From contig NZ_JBNILH010000005.1 of NCBI RefSeq assembly GCF_050107595.1, positions 124,001 through 188,000 of the forward strand: a stretch of DNA of 64,000 bases, written 5' to 3'. Of this stretch, positions 16,991 to 24,570 are shown piece by piece. How positions within the stretch are numbered: position 1 is the first letter of the stretch; each line of letters opens with the position of its first letter. The position numbers were made by a program, and so were the translations under genes. Below the pieces are notes generated by a model. It saw only the letters and a program-made list of their open reading frames with translations, had not been told where the DNA came from and ran no database searches. The stretch is from Bacillus_AB infantis_C. GTDB taxonomy: Bacteria > Bacillota > Bacilli > Bacillales > Cytobacillaceae.

Positions 16991-17638
16991 CCGTCCAATC
17001 TTTCCTGGCTGGAGTGAGGCAAAGCTGTATCCTTTCAGCCTGATTTCCTTTAAAAGCTCAGGCAGGATATCAGCAGTCTGCTTTAGTTCATGCAGGAGGA
17101 TAATGGCTCCATCTTCCAGATGATCAGTAACATTGCAAATGATTTTCTCCGGGTTTCCTTTAAGCTCCCAATCGAGGGATGCAATGCGCCACATTACAGG
17201 AATCAGTTCGAGTTCATTGGCCGCCTTAAGGGTAGCTTCATTATACTGGCCAAAAGGCGGACGGAAGAATTCAGGCGCCTTTCCGGTAACCTGGCGGATC
17301 TTCTCTTTGCTGGTTTCCAGGTCCTTATATTGTTCCTTACGCGAAAGAGCAGCTAAATTCTTATGGCGGGAGGAATGGGTTCCAATGGTATGCCCTTCAT
17401 CGAGCACTCTCTGCCATGGCCTATCAGGATACAGAAGCCGTGTCTGCCAGAAAAAAGCGGCTTTTGCATTTTCCTTTGCCAGGCTGTCCAAAATGGAATG
17501 CAAGTGCCTGCCCGGTCCATCATCAAAGGTTAAAACAACTGACGGCTTTTCACCGGGCTGTAATTTTGATATCACTTCATTGTCTGCTGAGTCGTACACG
17601 ACTCTTGTCTCATCAACCACTCAAGGACTTTTTGTCAT
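16973..17638 (-). CDS. NodB-type polysaccharide deacetylase with an in-frame UGA at codon 6 (candidate selenoprotein)
   Basis: The NodB domain is complete: LTFDDGPG, HSSRH (metal histidines), FRPPFGQYN and ILLHE. Such enzymes remove N-acetyl groups from GlcNAc-containing substrates. The start is odd. A strong ribosome site (GGAAGGAGAATACTT) precedes ATG at 17638, but codon 6 is TGA (17621-17623) in the frame of the domain (MTKSP-UGA-VVDETR). The first possible start after it, GTG at 17620, has no ribosome site. A perfect 6-bp hairpin follows the UGA. Since the genome encodes selenocysteine proteins, this may be a Sec codon; alternatives are termination-reinitiation at UGAGUG or a nonsense mutation. 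It is the last gene after the ABC transporter (20-base gap). Confidence 0.75.
17589..17604 (-). promoter_or_regulatory. SECIS-like hairpin after the deacetylase UGA
   Basis: On the minus strand GAGTCG-TGTA-CGACTC forms a perfect 6-bp stem with a 4-base loop, starting 16 bases after the UGA. The position and loop (a G in the first two bases) match the SelW-like gene of this window, where the stem also begins 16 bases after the UGA. It could be coincidental, because it also encodes RVVYDS. Confidence 0.45.
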
Positions 17639-17658
17639 AAGTATTCTCCTTCCCCAGA

Positions 17659-18411
17659 TCAGACTGGAATAAATTCAGCCCCATAGGTCTGTTTATACAA
17701 TTCATCTGTGAATTCATCTGGTTTCCCGTCAAAGATGAGGCTGCCATCTTTTAAGGCAAGAATGCGAGTTGCATAGCGCTTTGCGAGGGAAACATCGTGA
17801 ACATTAATGATGGTCAGAAGGCCATGCTCTCTGTGAAGGGACTGAAGAAGCGAGAAGATCCTCTCTGATGTCCCGGGATCAAGGCTTGCCACAGGTTCAT
17901 CACCAAGAAACACCTTGGGAGATTGGAGCAGGGCCCTTGCTATGCCGACGCGCTGCTTCTGTCCGCCGCTCAATTGTTCAACTTTCCTTCCGGCAAACTC
18001 ACTCAGGCCGACATCTTCCATCACACTGCGGGCAAGTCCAATTTCTTTTCTGGAAAAAGCGCCAATCAGATTTTTGAAAGTGCTTCGGTAGCCAAACATT
18101 CCTGTCAGGACATTTTGAAGAACTGTCAGACGGGGGATGAGATTATAATGCTGAAAAATCATGCCCATTTCCCTCCGCACAAGCCGTTCTTCCTCGGCCG
18201 ATTTGCCGGATACCGGCTTGCCCTTGAAGTACACTTCGCCGGCTGACGGCTTCTGCAGTCCATTCATGCAGCGGATAAGTGTAGACTTCCCGGCACCGCT
18301 TTTTCCGAGTACACAGATGAATTCGCCTTGATTCAGCTCAAGGCTTATATTATGCAGGGCAGGGAAGTCAGCCTTCGGATAACGTACGGTAACATTCTCC
18401 AGCTTGATCAA
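17659..18411 (-). CDS. ABC transporter ATP-binding protein, PhnC-like (possible selenium-oxyanion importer)
   Basis: 250 aa ATPase. Walker A is GKSGAGKS, the signature is QLSGGQKQRVGIARALLQ, Walker B is VFLGDEPVASLDP, and the switch histidine lies in INVHD. It closely follows the PhnC (phosphonate importer) subfamily pattern. It forms an operon with the permease and binding protein upstream. No phosphonate-degradation genes are nearby; instead selD precedes the transporter. I recall that PhnD-like binding proteins beside selD form a subfamily annotated as putative selenate transporters, which is the better guess here. Confidence 0.85.
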   Translation of the reverse strand: MIKLENVTVRYPKADFPALHNISLELNQGEFICVLGKSGAGKSTLIRCMNGLQKPSAGEVYFKGKPVSGKSAEEERLVRREMGMIFQHYNLIPRLTVLQNVLTGMFGYRSTFKNLIGAFSRKEIGLARSVMEDVGLSEFAGRKVEQLSGGQKQRVGIARALLQSPKVFLGDEPVASLDPGTSERIFSLLQSLHREHGLLTIINVHDVSLAKRYATRILALKDGSLIFDGKPDEFTDELYKQTYGAEFIPV

Positions 18412-18426
18412 AAGCCCAGCCTCCTT

Positions 18427-19182
18427 TTATATCACTTTATTTCTGACAAAGCTTCCAAACAAATCGACGATTACTACAATGATCATAATGATCAGCACAT
18501 CCAGTGAAACAGCCGAATAGTGGAAGGTTTTGAAATCATTGAACAATCTCTGTCCTATTCCGCCTCCGCCGATAAAGCCAAGAATCAGAGAGGTCCGGAT
18601 CGCCACCTCGAACCGATAGAAAAACTGGGACAGCACATTAGGCCAGATTTGCGGCAGGATGCTGAACAGGGAAGCAAACCAGCTTTTGGCGCCGACTGCC
18701 CGCATGGCTTCCTGGGGTCCGCGCTCTGAAGACTCTATCAATTCTGATACCAGCTTTCCAAGCACACCTGCATTATGGAACAGAATGGCCAATACAGCAG
18801 GGAAAGGACCAAGACCCAAGGCTGTAAGAAGGATCAGTCCAAATACGATTTCCGGCACTGAGCGGACGAAACTCAGGCCAAGCCTTGTCACATGATAGAC
18901 TGCTTTAGATGGAGAAGTATTCCTTGCGGCCAGGAAACTGAGCGGCAATGCCACCAGCAGGCCAAGGAAGCTTCCCAGAAAAGCCATTGCCAATGTTTCC
19001 ATGCTGTCCTGGAGCATTCGGGGCAGGAGAGAGAAATCCATTGGAAACCACTGCGATAAAAAATCGATCATATTCCGGAAGTCCCGGAATTTCGAAAGAT
19101 CGAACTCAGTAAGACGGGCACTGGCTAATACAGCCAGTGCCAAAAGAATAACAGTAAAAATACTACGGCGTTTAAACCACAC
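18427..19182 (-). CDS. ABC transporter permease, PhnE-like
   Basis: 251 aa with about 6 membrane segments and the EAA-type cytoplasmic loop (EAMRAVGAKSWFASLFSILPQIWP) that contacts the ATPase. The start is probably GTG at 19182 (GTG TGG TTT); it has only a weak ribosome site and lies 11 bases after the binding-protein stop, consistent with translational coupling. It forms the channel of the PhnCDE-type importer whose substrate is inferred, from the selD neighbourhood, to be a selenium oxyanion rather than phosphonate. Confidence 0.85.
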   Translation of the reverse strand: MWFKRRSIFTVILLALAVLASARLTEFDLSKFRDFRNMIDFLSQWFPMDFSLLPRMLQDSMETLAMAFLGSFLGLLVALPLSFLAARNTSPSKAVYHVTRLGLSFVRSVPEIVFGLILLTALGLGPFPAVLAILFHNAGVLGKLVSELIESSERGPQEAMRAVGAKSWFASLFSILPQIWPNVLSQFFYRFEVAIRTSLILGFIGGGGIGQRLFNDFKTFHYSAVSLDVLIIMIIVVIVDLFGSFVRNKVI

Positions 19183-19193
19183 AATAATCAGCT

Positions 19194-20096
19194 CTATTCG
19201 TTAATGATTCCCTGTTTGACTGCCGCTTCCCTGATGCTTTCGTAATCCTCGTTGGCAGCCTTTGTGAAGCCGGTGGCACCAAACGCACCAAGCACATCTT
19301 CGTCTTCGATCGCCAGGAATGTTTCCTGGAGCTTCTCTATTGTTTCTTTATCTGTATCTTTATGGACTGCCCAAGGGTATTGGAAAAGTTTCTCAGATTC
19401 CCAAATTGTCTTGAACTGTTCTCCATCGATTTTCCCGGACTCTACAAGCTGATTATAGATGGCGCTGTCAATCGCGCCAGCATCCACCTGCTTGTTTTGG
19501 ACAGCCAGGGCTGTTGCATCATGGGACCCTGTGAATCTGACTGATTTGAACTTATTGTCATCCTCGGATGTATATACACCCTGATCCTGCAGTTCGATGG
19601 AAGGGATAAGTGAGCCGGAAGTCGAATTGATATCACCGAAGGCAAAATCAATGTCTCCTGCTGCAGCTACAAGGTCTTCCATGTTATTGTACGGGCTGTC
19701 TTTATGGGTGATGATATAAGAATGATAGAAAGGCTCTCCATCTATCAGCTGGGTGATGATCGCTTCAGCGCCGCTTTTTTCGTGTGCAACCACATAAGTA
19801 AGCGGTCCAAAATAGGCCATATCGATTTTATCGTAGTTCATCGCTTCGACTACGCCGTTATAATCGGGGTAAACCTCGACATCCACTTTCCGGTCCAATT
19901 CTTTTTCAAGAATCGACTGAAGCTTATCCATAGCCGTTTCCATTGCACCTTCCGTTTGTACCGGTATGACGCCAATCGTAAAAGCTTCCTCATTATTAGT
20001 GCTGTTTTCTTTTTGTTCTGTGCCTTCCTCTGAACCGCAAGCGGCAAGAATCATGATCAGCGTAAAGGCAGCTGCAGTCATTAGCCATTTTTTCAT
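19194..20096 (-). CDS. ABC transporter substrate-binding lipoprotein, PhnD-like
   Basis: 300 aa. The lipoprotein signal peptide ends in LAAC (Cys20), so the mature protein is anchored outside the membrane. A short Asn/Glu-rich linker is followed by a phosphonate-binding-like fold (IGVIPVQTEG, YFGPLTYVVA, DINSTSGSLIP). It captures an oxyanion and hands it to the permease. PhnD relatives bind phosphonates, phosphite or other oxyanions; the neighbour selD suggests selenate/selenite or a selenium compound. The gene has the ribosome site AAAGAGGTGTTTTTTGG and starts a three-gene transporter operon plus the deacetylase. Confidence 0.85.
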   Translation of the reverse strand: MKKWLMTAAAFTLIMILAACGSEEGTEQKENSTNNEEAFTIGVIPVQTEGAMETAMDKLQSILEKELDRKVDVEVYPDYNGVVEAMNYDKIDMAYFGPLTYVVAHEKSGAEAIITQLIDGEPFYHSYIITHKDSPYNNMEDLVAAAGDIDFAFGDINSTSGSLIPSIELQDQGVYTSEDDNKFKSVRFTGSHDATALAVQNKQVDAGAIDSAIYNQLVESGKIDGEQFKTIWESEKLFQYPWAVHKDTDKETIEKLQETFLAIEDEDVLGAFGATGFTKAANEDYESIREAAVKQGIINE

Positions 20097-20139
20097 CCAA
20101 AAAACACCTCTTTAATATAATTGACTGGAATGGGAGAGA

Positions 20140-20173
20140 GGCAGCAGCGGCCAGAGCCGCCTCAGCAGCTGCC
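20140..20173 (-). promoter_or_regulatory. GC-rich hairpin in the phnD-like 5' region
   Basis: GGCAGC/GCTGCC enclose GCGGC/GCCGC in a compound stem-loop between the selD terminator and the binding-protein gene. No T-run follows on the minus strand, so it is not a simple terminator. It could be an mRNA 5'-end stabiliser or a regulatory structure for the transporter operon. Confidence 0.4.
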
Positions 20174-20193
20174 TGACATCCCATACCCCTTAA

Positions 20194-20218
20194 AAAAGGA
20201 CTCTAATCGAGTCCTTTT
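20194..20218 (-). terminator. Intrinsic terminator of selD
   Basis: AAAAGGACTC / GAGTCCTTTT, a 10-bp stem with a 5-base loop and T-run on the minus strand. Its first arm overlaps the selD stop codon. It partly separates selD from the transporter operon. Confidence 0.85.
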
Positions 20219-21266
20219 ACAATACTTTAATCTTCCCAGGAGATTGGTCTGTTACTTCCCCAATGATAGCTGAAGTGACATTTCTCTCTTCAAGAGCCTT
20301 TTGCAGTGCTTCAGCTTCCGCCTCAGGCACTGAGATCAGGAGACCTCCTGATGTGATGGCATCACACAGGATCAGCTGGGTTGTTTCATCAATATCAGGG
20401 CTGTACTCAATCCGCCCTGACAGCCATTTGTGGTTTTTCCTTGAACCGCCGGGAATGATATTCTGTTCGGCAAGCTCGAGTGTCCTAGGGAGGACAGGTA
20501 CACTTCCGCTGTTAATGATGACACCGGCATTGCTGCCTTCAGCAAGCTCGATCGCATGGCCGAGAAGGCCGAAGCCGGTCACATCGGTACAGGCGTTCAC
20601 CTGGAAGCTTTCCATAGCTTCTGCGGCATCTTTATTAAGTGCAGCCATCACGTTCATGACATTATCAATATCTTCCTTATCGAGAAGGTCCCGCTTGATC
20701 GCTGTCGTAAGGATGCCGACACCGATCGGTTTGGTCAAAATCAAACGGTCGCCAGGCTTAGCGCCGGCATTCGCCCTGATTTTATCGGGATGGACCACAC
20801 CTGTGACAGAGAGTCCGAATTTAGGCTCCTGGTCATCGATCGAGTGTCCTCCGACAAGGGCGGCCCCTGATTCCTTGACTTTGTCTGAAGCTCCTGCCAG
20901 GATGTCAGCAAGGATGCTCTTATCAAGAGTGCTGATAGGGAATCCGACGATATTCATAACTGTGATCGGTTTTCCGCCCATTGCATAGACATCGCTTAAT
21001 GAGTTGGCAGCCGCTATCTGGCCGAACATATAAGGGTCATCCACAATCGGTGTGAAAAAGTCGAGCGTCTGCACTAAAGCAACATCATCGCTTATTTTAT
21101 ATACTCCTGCATCATCGGAAGTATCAAGCCCGACAAGCAGATTTGGATCAGGTACAGCTTTGGGCAAATGACGCAGAACCTGCGCCAGGTCCTCAGGACC
21201 AATTTTGCATCCTCAGCCGCCTTTAGTTGATAGTGAAGTCAATTTGATGATTTCTTCTCTGGACAT
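20217..21266 (-). CDS. selD: Selenide, water dikinase, itself a selenoprotein (UGA = Sec18)
   Basis: Read with the in-frame TGA at 21213-21215 as selenocysteine, the protein is 349 aa, normal for SelD. It begins MSREEIIKLTSLSTKGG-U-GCKIGPEDLAQVLR. The active-site position (Cys or Sec after KGG) is U18, followed by the ATP-binding lysine region. Downstream motifs are conserved (DPNLLVGLDTSDDAGVY, TLDFFTPIVDDP). The start at 21266 has the ribosome site AAAGGAGAGGAAATC. A gene call starting at 21167 would lose the catalytic N-terminus. It makes selenophosphate from selenide and ATP for SelA and MnmH, and is co-oriented 44 bases after the glycosyltransferase. Confidence 0.95.
21188..21200 (-). 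promoter_or_regulatory. Candidate SECIS element of selD
   Basis: GGTCC-TGA-GGACC, a perfect 5-bp stem with a 3-base loop, starts 12 bases after the UGA codon on the mRNA, the expected place for a bacterial SECIS recognised by SelB. Confidence 0.7.
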
Positions 21267-21310
21267 GATTTCCTCTCCTTTCATTAAACAAGGGCTGTCC
21301 CAAACAATGT

Positions 21311-22306
21311 TCAGGAAGGGGCAAGCACCCTGCTGTATATCTTCAGCAGATTTTCGGCCTCAGATACATTAGAGTGGTGTTCTGCTATGTAATTTTTAGC
21401 AGCAGCGCCAAGTTTTTTTCTTATCTCGTAATTATTGATCAACCGCTCGGCATAAGCAAGAAATTCGACTTCATTATGGTAAACAAAGCCAGTGATCCCG
21501 TCCTTTACAATACTTATATTTCCTTCATTGGCCGAAACTAATACAGGCAATCCGTAATCCATCGCTTCAATAATGGCTGCCGGCTGTCCCTCGGAAATAG
21601 AAGTGTTCAGGAGGGCATCCGCCCATTCGTAAAAGCTTCCCATCTCGCTGTGGGGAATCTGGCCAGTATAGCTGACCCATTCTTCCTGTTCCGCCAGCTT
21701 TTTCACGTATGATCCTTCTTCTTCTTCTATGACCGGCCCTGAAATCACTAAACGGATGCGCGGGTATCTGTCATGGAGTTTCTTTAAGGATCTGATTGCG
21801 AACGGGATATTTTTGATTTTCCTGATCCCTGCTGGAAGCAGGAAAACAAATGTATCTTCCTCTTTCTTAAAAACAGGCTCCATTGGTTCAAACAGACTTC
21901 TTCCCTGTGGAATGACATAGACCTTTGCTGCTGCATCAGGAACTTCACGAATGAGAAGCTGCTTTGCCTGTTCGTTAAAGACCGTAACGGCTTTTGCTTC
22001 GCGAAGCGTCCTGATCACAGCCTGCCGCCTCTCGTGATCAAAAAGATCCTGATTTAGATCTGTGCCAGTCATCGTGATAATATAGCAATCTATCGGGACA
22101 CCCAGCTTTTCCTTATAAAGAAAAAAGCGGTAGGCATGAAAACCATGGACGATATCTCCTTCGGGAAGGGGTGAAGCCGGAATTTCAGTTGAAGAAACGA
22201 TTACCGTATCTGTGCCTAACCTGCGCAGGCCTTCTGAGATCCTTTTTACGGTGATTGTATTTCCACGTTCCTGATGGAAATTGGGAGAAGCCAATATAAC
22301 CTTCAT
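21311..22306 (-). CDS. GT4-family glycosyltransferase adjacent to selD (selenosugar synthase-like candidate)
   Basis: 331 aa, GT-B fold. The N-terminal Rossmann half has the GNTITVKRISEGLRRLG motif, HGFHAYR and TMTGTDLNQDL. The C-terminal half has the nucleotide-sugar site with ISEGQPAAIIEAM(D)YGLPVL, including the family E(x7)E. SenB selenosugar synthases, GT4 enzymes encoded next to a SelD homologue, share the pattern GN-x-x-T...R...LG, H-x-HA-x-R and LTGTDL...D, so a related role (selenophosphate plus UDP-sugar to selenosugar) is plausible. This is inference from remembered motifs and gene order; an ordinary cell-envelope GT4 remains possible. It has its own promoter and a ribosome site AAAGGAGTGAATGG. 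Confidence 0.8.
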   Translation of the reverse strand: MKVILASPNFHQERGNTITVKRISEGLRRLGTDTVIVSSTEIPASPLPEGDIVHGFHAYRFFLYKEKLGVPIDCYIITMTGTDLNQDLFDHERRQAVIRTLREAKAVTVFNEQAKQLLIREVPDAAAKVYVIPQGRSLFEPMEPVFKKEEDTFVFLLPAGIRKIKNIPFAIRSLKKLHDRYPRIRLVISGPVIEEEEGSYVKKLAEQEEWVSYTGQIPHSEMGSFYEWADALLNTSISEGQPAAIIEAMDYGLPVLVSANEGNISIVKDGITGFVYHNEVEFLAYAERLINNYEIRKKLGAAAKNYIAEHHSNVSEAENLLKIYSRVLAPS

Positions 22307-22400
22307 CCATTCACTCCTTTATGTTTAATCTCAGCTGTGGGAACTATTAACTTATAATCCGGAAAATCATATTTCCAGCCAGTATAGTCATACCCTCAAA

Positions 22401-22428
22401 ATTATACCGGAATACCTCTTGAAATCAA
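22401..22428 (-). promoter_or_regulatory. Sigma-A-type promoter for the glycosyltransferase-selD operon
   Basis: On the minus strand TTGATT (22428-22423), a 16-base spacer, then a perfect TATAAT (22406-22401). It gives a ~90-base 5' untranslated region containing a small GGAAA/TTTCC hairpin. Confidence 0.65.
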
Positions 22429-22456
22429 GAGAACTGCCCTCTTTTTTGAAAGTGAG

Positions 22457-22517
22457 TTGACAGAACAAAAGAAGTTGTGATATTTAACAATTAGCACTCT
22501 TTATCAGAGAGTGCTAA
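22457..22517 (+). promoter_or_regulatory. htpG promoter with a perfect CIRCE (HrcA) operator
   Basis: TTGACA at 22457-22462 is followed ~18 bases later by TATTTA. Directly after it, TTAGCACTC-N9-GAGTGCTAA (22491-22517) is an exact CIRCE inverted repeat, the HrcA repressor site of groESL and dnaK operons. It predicts HrcA control of htpG. Confidence 0.92.
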
Positions 22518-22551
22518 TAACACTTCAACTTTTCAGGAGGGAGAAATAAAG

Positions 22552-24423
22552 ATGGTAAAGCAGCAATTCAAAGCAGAGTCTAAAAGACTGCTGGAGATGA
22601 TGATCCATTCCATTTATTCCAAGAAGGAAGTATTTTTGAGAGAGCTGATCTCAAACAGCAGCGATGCCATTGACAAGCTGTACTACAAAGCGCTGACAGA
22701 TGATTCCATCAGCTTCAATAAAGAAAACTATTACATAAAAATCACCCCTGACAAAGAATCGCGTACCCTTCGGATCAAAGATACCGGGATCGGGATGACC
22801 AGGGAAGAACTTGAAGATAATTTAGGCGTCATCGCCAAGAGCGGCTCATTGAATTTCAAAACTAAAACAGAGCTGAAAGACGGCTATGATATCATAGGCC
22901 AATTCGGCGTCGGCTTTTATGCGGCCTTCATGGCTGCCGACTCCGTAACTGTCATCAGCAGGGCCCAGGGAAGCACAGAAGCATACAAATGGGAATCAGA
23001 GGGGGCTGAAGGCTTTTCTATTGAGCCTGCCGTCAAGGAAGAGACAGGTACAGAGATCATCTTGAAAATAAAAGAAAATACCGAAGAAGAAAATTATGAT
23101 GAATTTCTTGAAGAGTATTCATTAAAGAATATCATCAAGAAATATTCCGACTTTATCCGCTATCCGATTCTAATGGATGTGTCCGGCAGGCGCCCGAAGG
23201 AAGGCGAAGAAGGTGAGTTTGAAGAATACACGGAAGAACAGACCATCAACAGCATGGTGCCGATCTGGCGTAAAAATAAAAGCGAGCTCACGGAAGAAGA
23301 CTACGAAAAGTTTTATGCAGAAAAGCACTTTGGTTTTGATAAGCCGCTGAAATCAATCCATATCAATGTTGACGGTACCATCCGCTATAATGCTGTGCTC
23401 TTTATTCCAGAGAAGATTCCGTTCGATTATTATTCTAAAGAATACGAAAAGGGGCTCGAGTTATATTCAAACGGAGTCCTTATCATGAATAAGTGCGGTG
23501 AGCTCCTGCCTGATTATTTCAGCTTCGTGAAAGGGATTGTCGACTCAGAAGACCTGTCCCTGAATATCTCGCGCGAAATCCTGCAGCAGGACCGCCAGCT
23601 GAAGCTGATTGCAAAGAATCTCGGCAAAAAAATTAAAAGCGAATTGCAGTCTATGCTGAAGAACGAGAGAGATAAGTATGAATCATTCTATGATTCCTTT
23701 GGCAGACAGCTGAAATACGGAGTGTACAGCGACTTTGGCAGCAACAAGGAAATGCTCCAGGATCTGCTGATGTTCCATTCTTCAAAAGAAAACAAGCTAG
23801 TCACACTGGATGAATATATTTCTAGAATGCCTGAGGACCAGAAGTATATTTATTATGCTGCCGGGGAATCCATCAGCCGGATTGAAAAGCTCCCGCAGAC
23901 AGAGCTTGTCGCCGACAAAGGTTATGAAATATTGTACTTTACCGAAGATATAGATGAATTTGCCATCAAGATGCTGTTGAACTACAAAGAGAAGGAATTC
24001 AAGTCTGTATCCAGCTCAGATTTGGGGATTGAAGCTGAGGAAAATGATAAGAGCGAAGAAAAAGCCTATCAGGAAATGTTCACAAGCATGAAGGATCTGC
24101 TGGCAGGCAAGGTGAAGGAAGTCCGTGCTTCCAAGAGGCTAAAAAGCCATCCGGTCTGCCTGGCAGCAGAAGGGGATCTGACAATCGAAATGGAGAAGAT
24201 TCTCAACAGCATGCCGGACAGCCAAAATGTAAAAGCGGAGAAAATCCTGGAGATCAATCCTAATCATGAGGTCTTTGCTTCACTGCAGAATGCGTTCGCA
24301 AATGACAAAGAGAAGCTGGCTTTATACACCAATCTACTATACAACCAGGCTTTGCTGATCGAAGGATTGCCGATCAGCGATCCTCTGGAGTTTACAAATG
24401 ATATATGCAAAGTTATGAATTGA
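22552..24423 (+). CDS. htpG: Molecular chaperone HtpG (Hsp90)
   Basis: 623 aa. The N-terminal GHKL ATPase domain has NSSDAIDKL, DTGIGM and GQFGVGFYAAFM. The middle domain carries NISREILQQDRQL with the catalytic-loop arginine. The C-terminal dimerisation domain is complete. It is a cytosolic ATP-dependent chaperone. The ribosome site is AGGAGGGAGAAATAAAG. A perfect CIRCE operator lies just upstream, unlike B. subtilis htpG, which is not in the HrcA regulon. It is monocistronic, followed by a bidirectional terminator. Confidence 0.97.
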   Translation: MVKQQFKAESKRLLEMMIHSIYSKKEVFLRELISNSSDAIDKLYYKALTDDSISFNKENYYIKITPDKESRTLRIKDTGIGMTREELEDNLGVIAKSGSLNFKTKTELKDGYDIIGQFGVGFYAAFMAADSVTVISRAQGSTEAYKWESEGAEGFSIEPAVKEETGTEIILKIKENTEEENYDEFLEEYSLKNIIKKYSDFIRYPILMDVSGRRPKEGEEGEFEEYTEEQTINSMVPIWRKNKSELTEEDYEKFYAEKHFGFDKPLKSIHINVDGTIRYNAVLFIPEKIPFDYYSKEYEKGLELYSNGVLIMNKCGELLPDYFSFVKGIVDSEDLSLNISREILQQDRQLKLIAKNLGKKIKSELQSMLKNERDKYESFYDSFGRQLKYGVYSDFGSNKEMLQDLLMFHSSKENKLVTLDEYISRMPEDQKYIYYAAGESISRIEKLPQTELVADKGYEILYFTEDIDEFAIKMLLNYKEKEFKSVSSSDLGIEAEENDKSEEKAYQEMFTSMKDLLAGKVKEVRASKRLKSHPVCLAAEGDLTIEMEKILNSMPDSQNVKAEKILEINPNHEVFASLQNAFANDKEKLALYTNLLYNQALLIEGLPISDPLEFTNDICKVMN

Positions 24424-24444
24424 TCTTCAATCCTGCTCAATAGT

Positions 24445-24493
24445 AACAAAAAAGACGAACTTTCATAGACCATGAGAGTCCGTCTTTTTTGTT
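24445..24493. terminator. Bidirectional terminator between htpG and ade
   Basis: AACAAAAAAGACG / CGTCTTTTTTGTT forms the outer stem; an inner ACTTTCAT/ATGAGAGT pairing extends it. T-runs lie on both strands. Confidence 0.9.
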
Positions 24494-24570
24494 ATTTTTC
24501 TTAATTTAACTATTAAGGCTGGAATATTTTTAGAATAAAGCTCTTCATTTTTATATTGCTGCGTTCGGAG

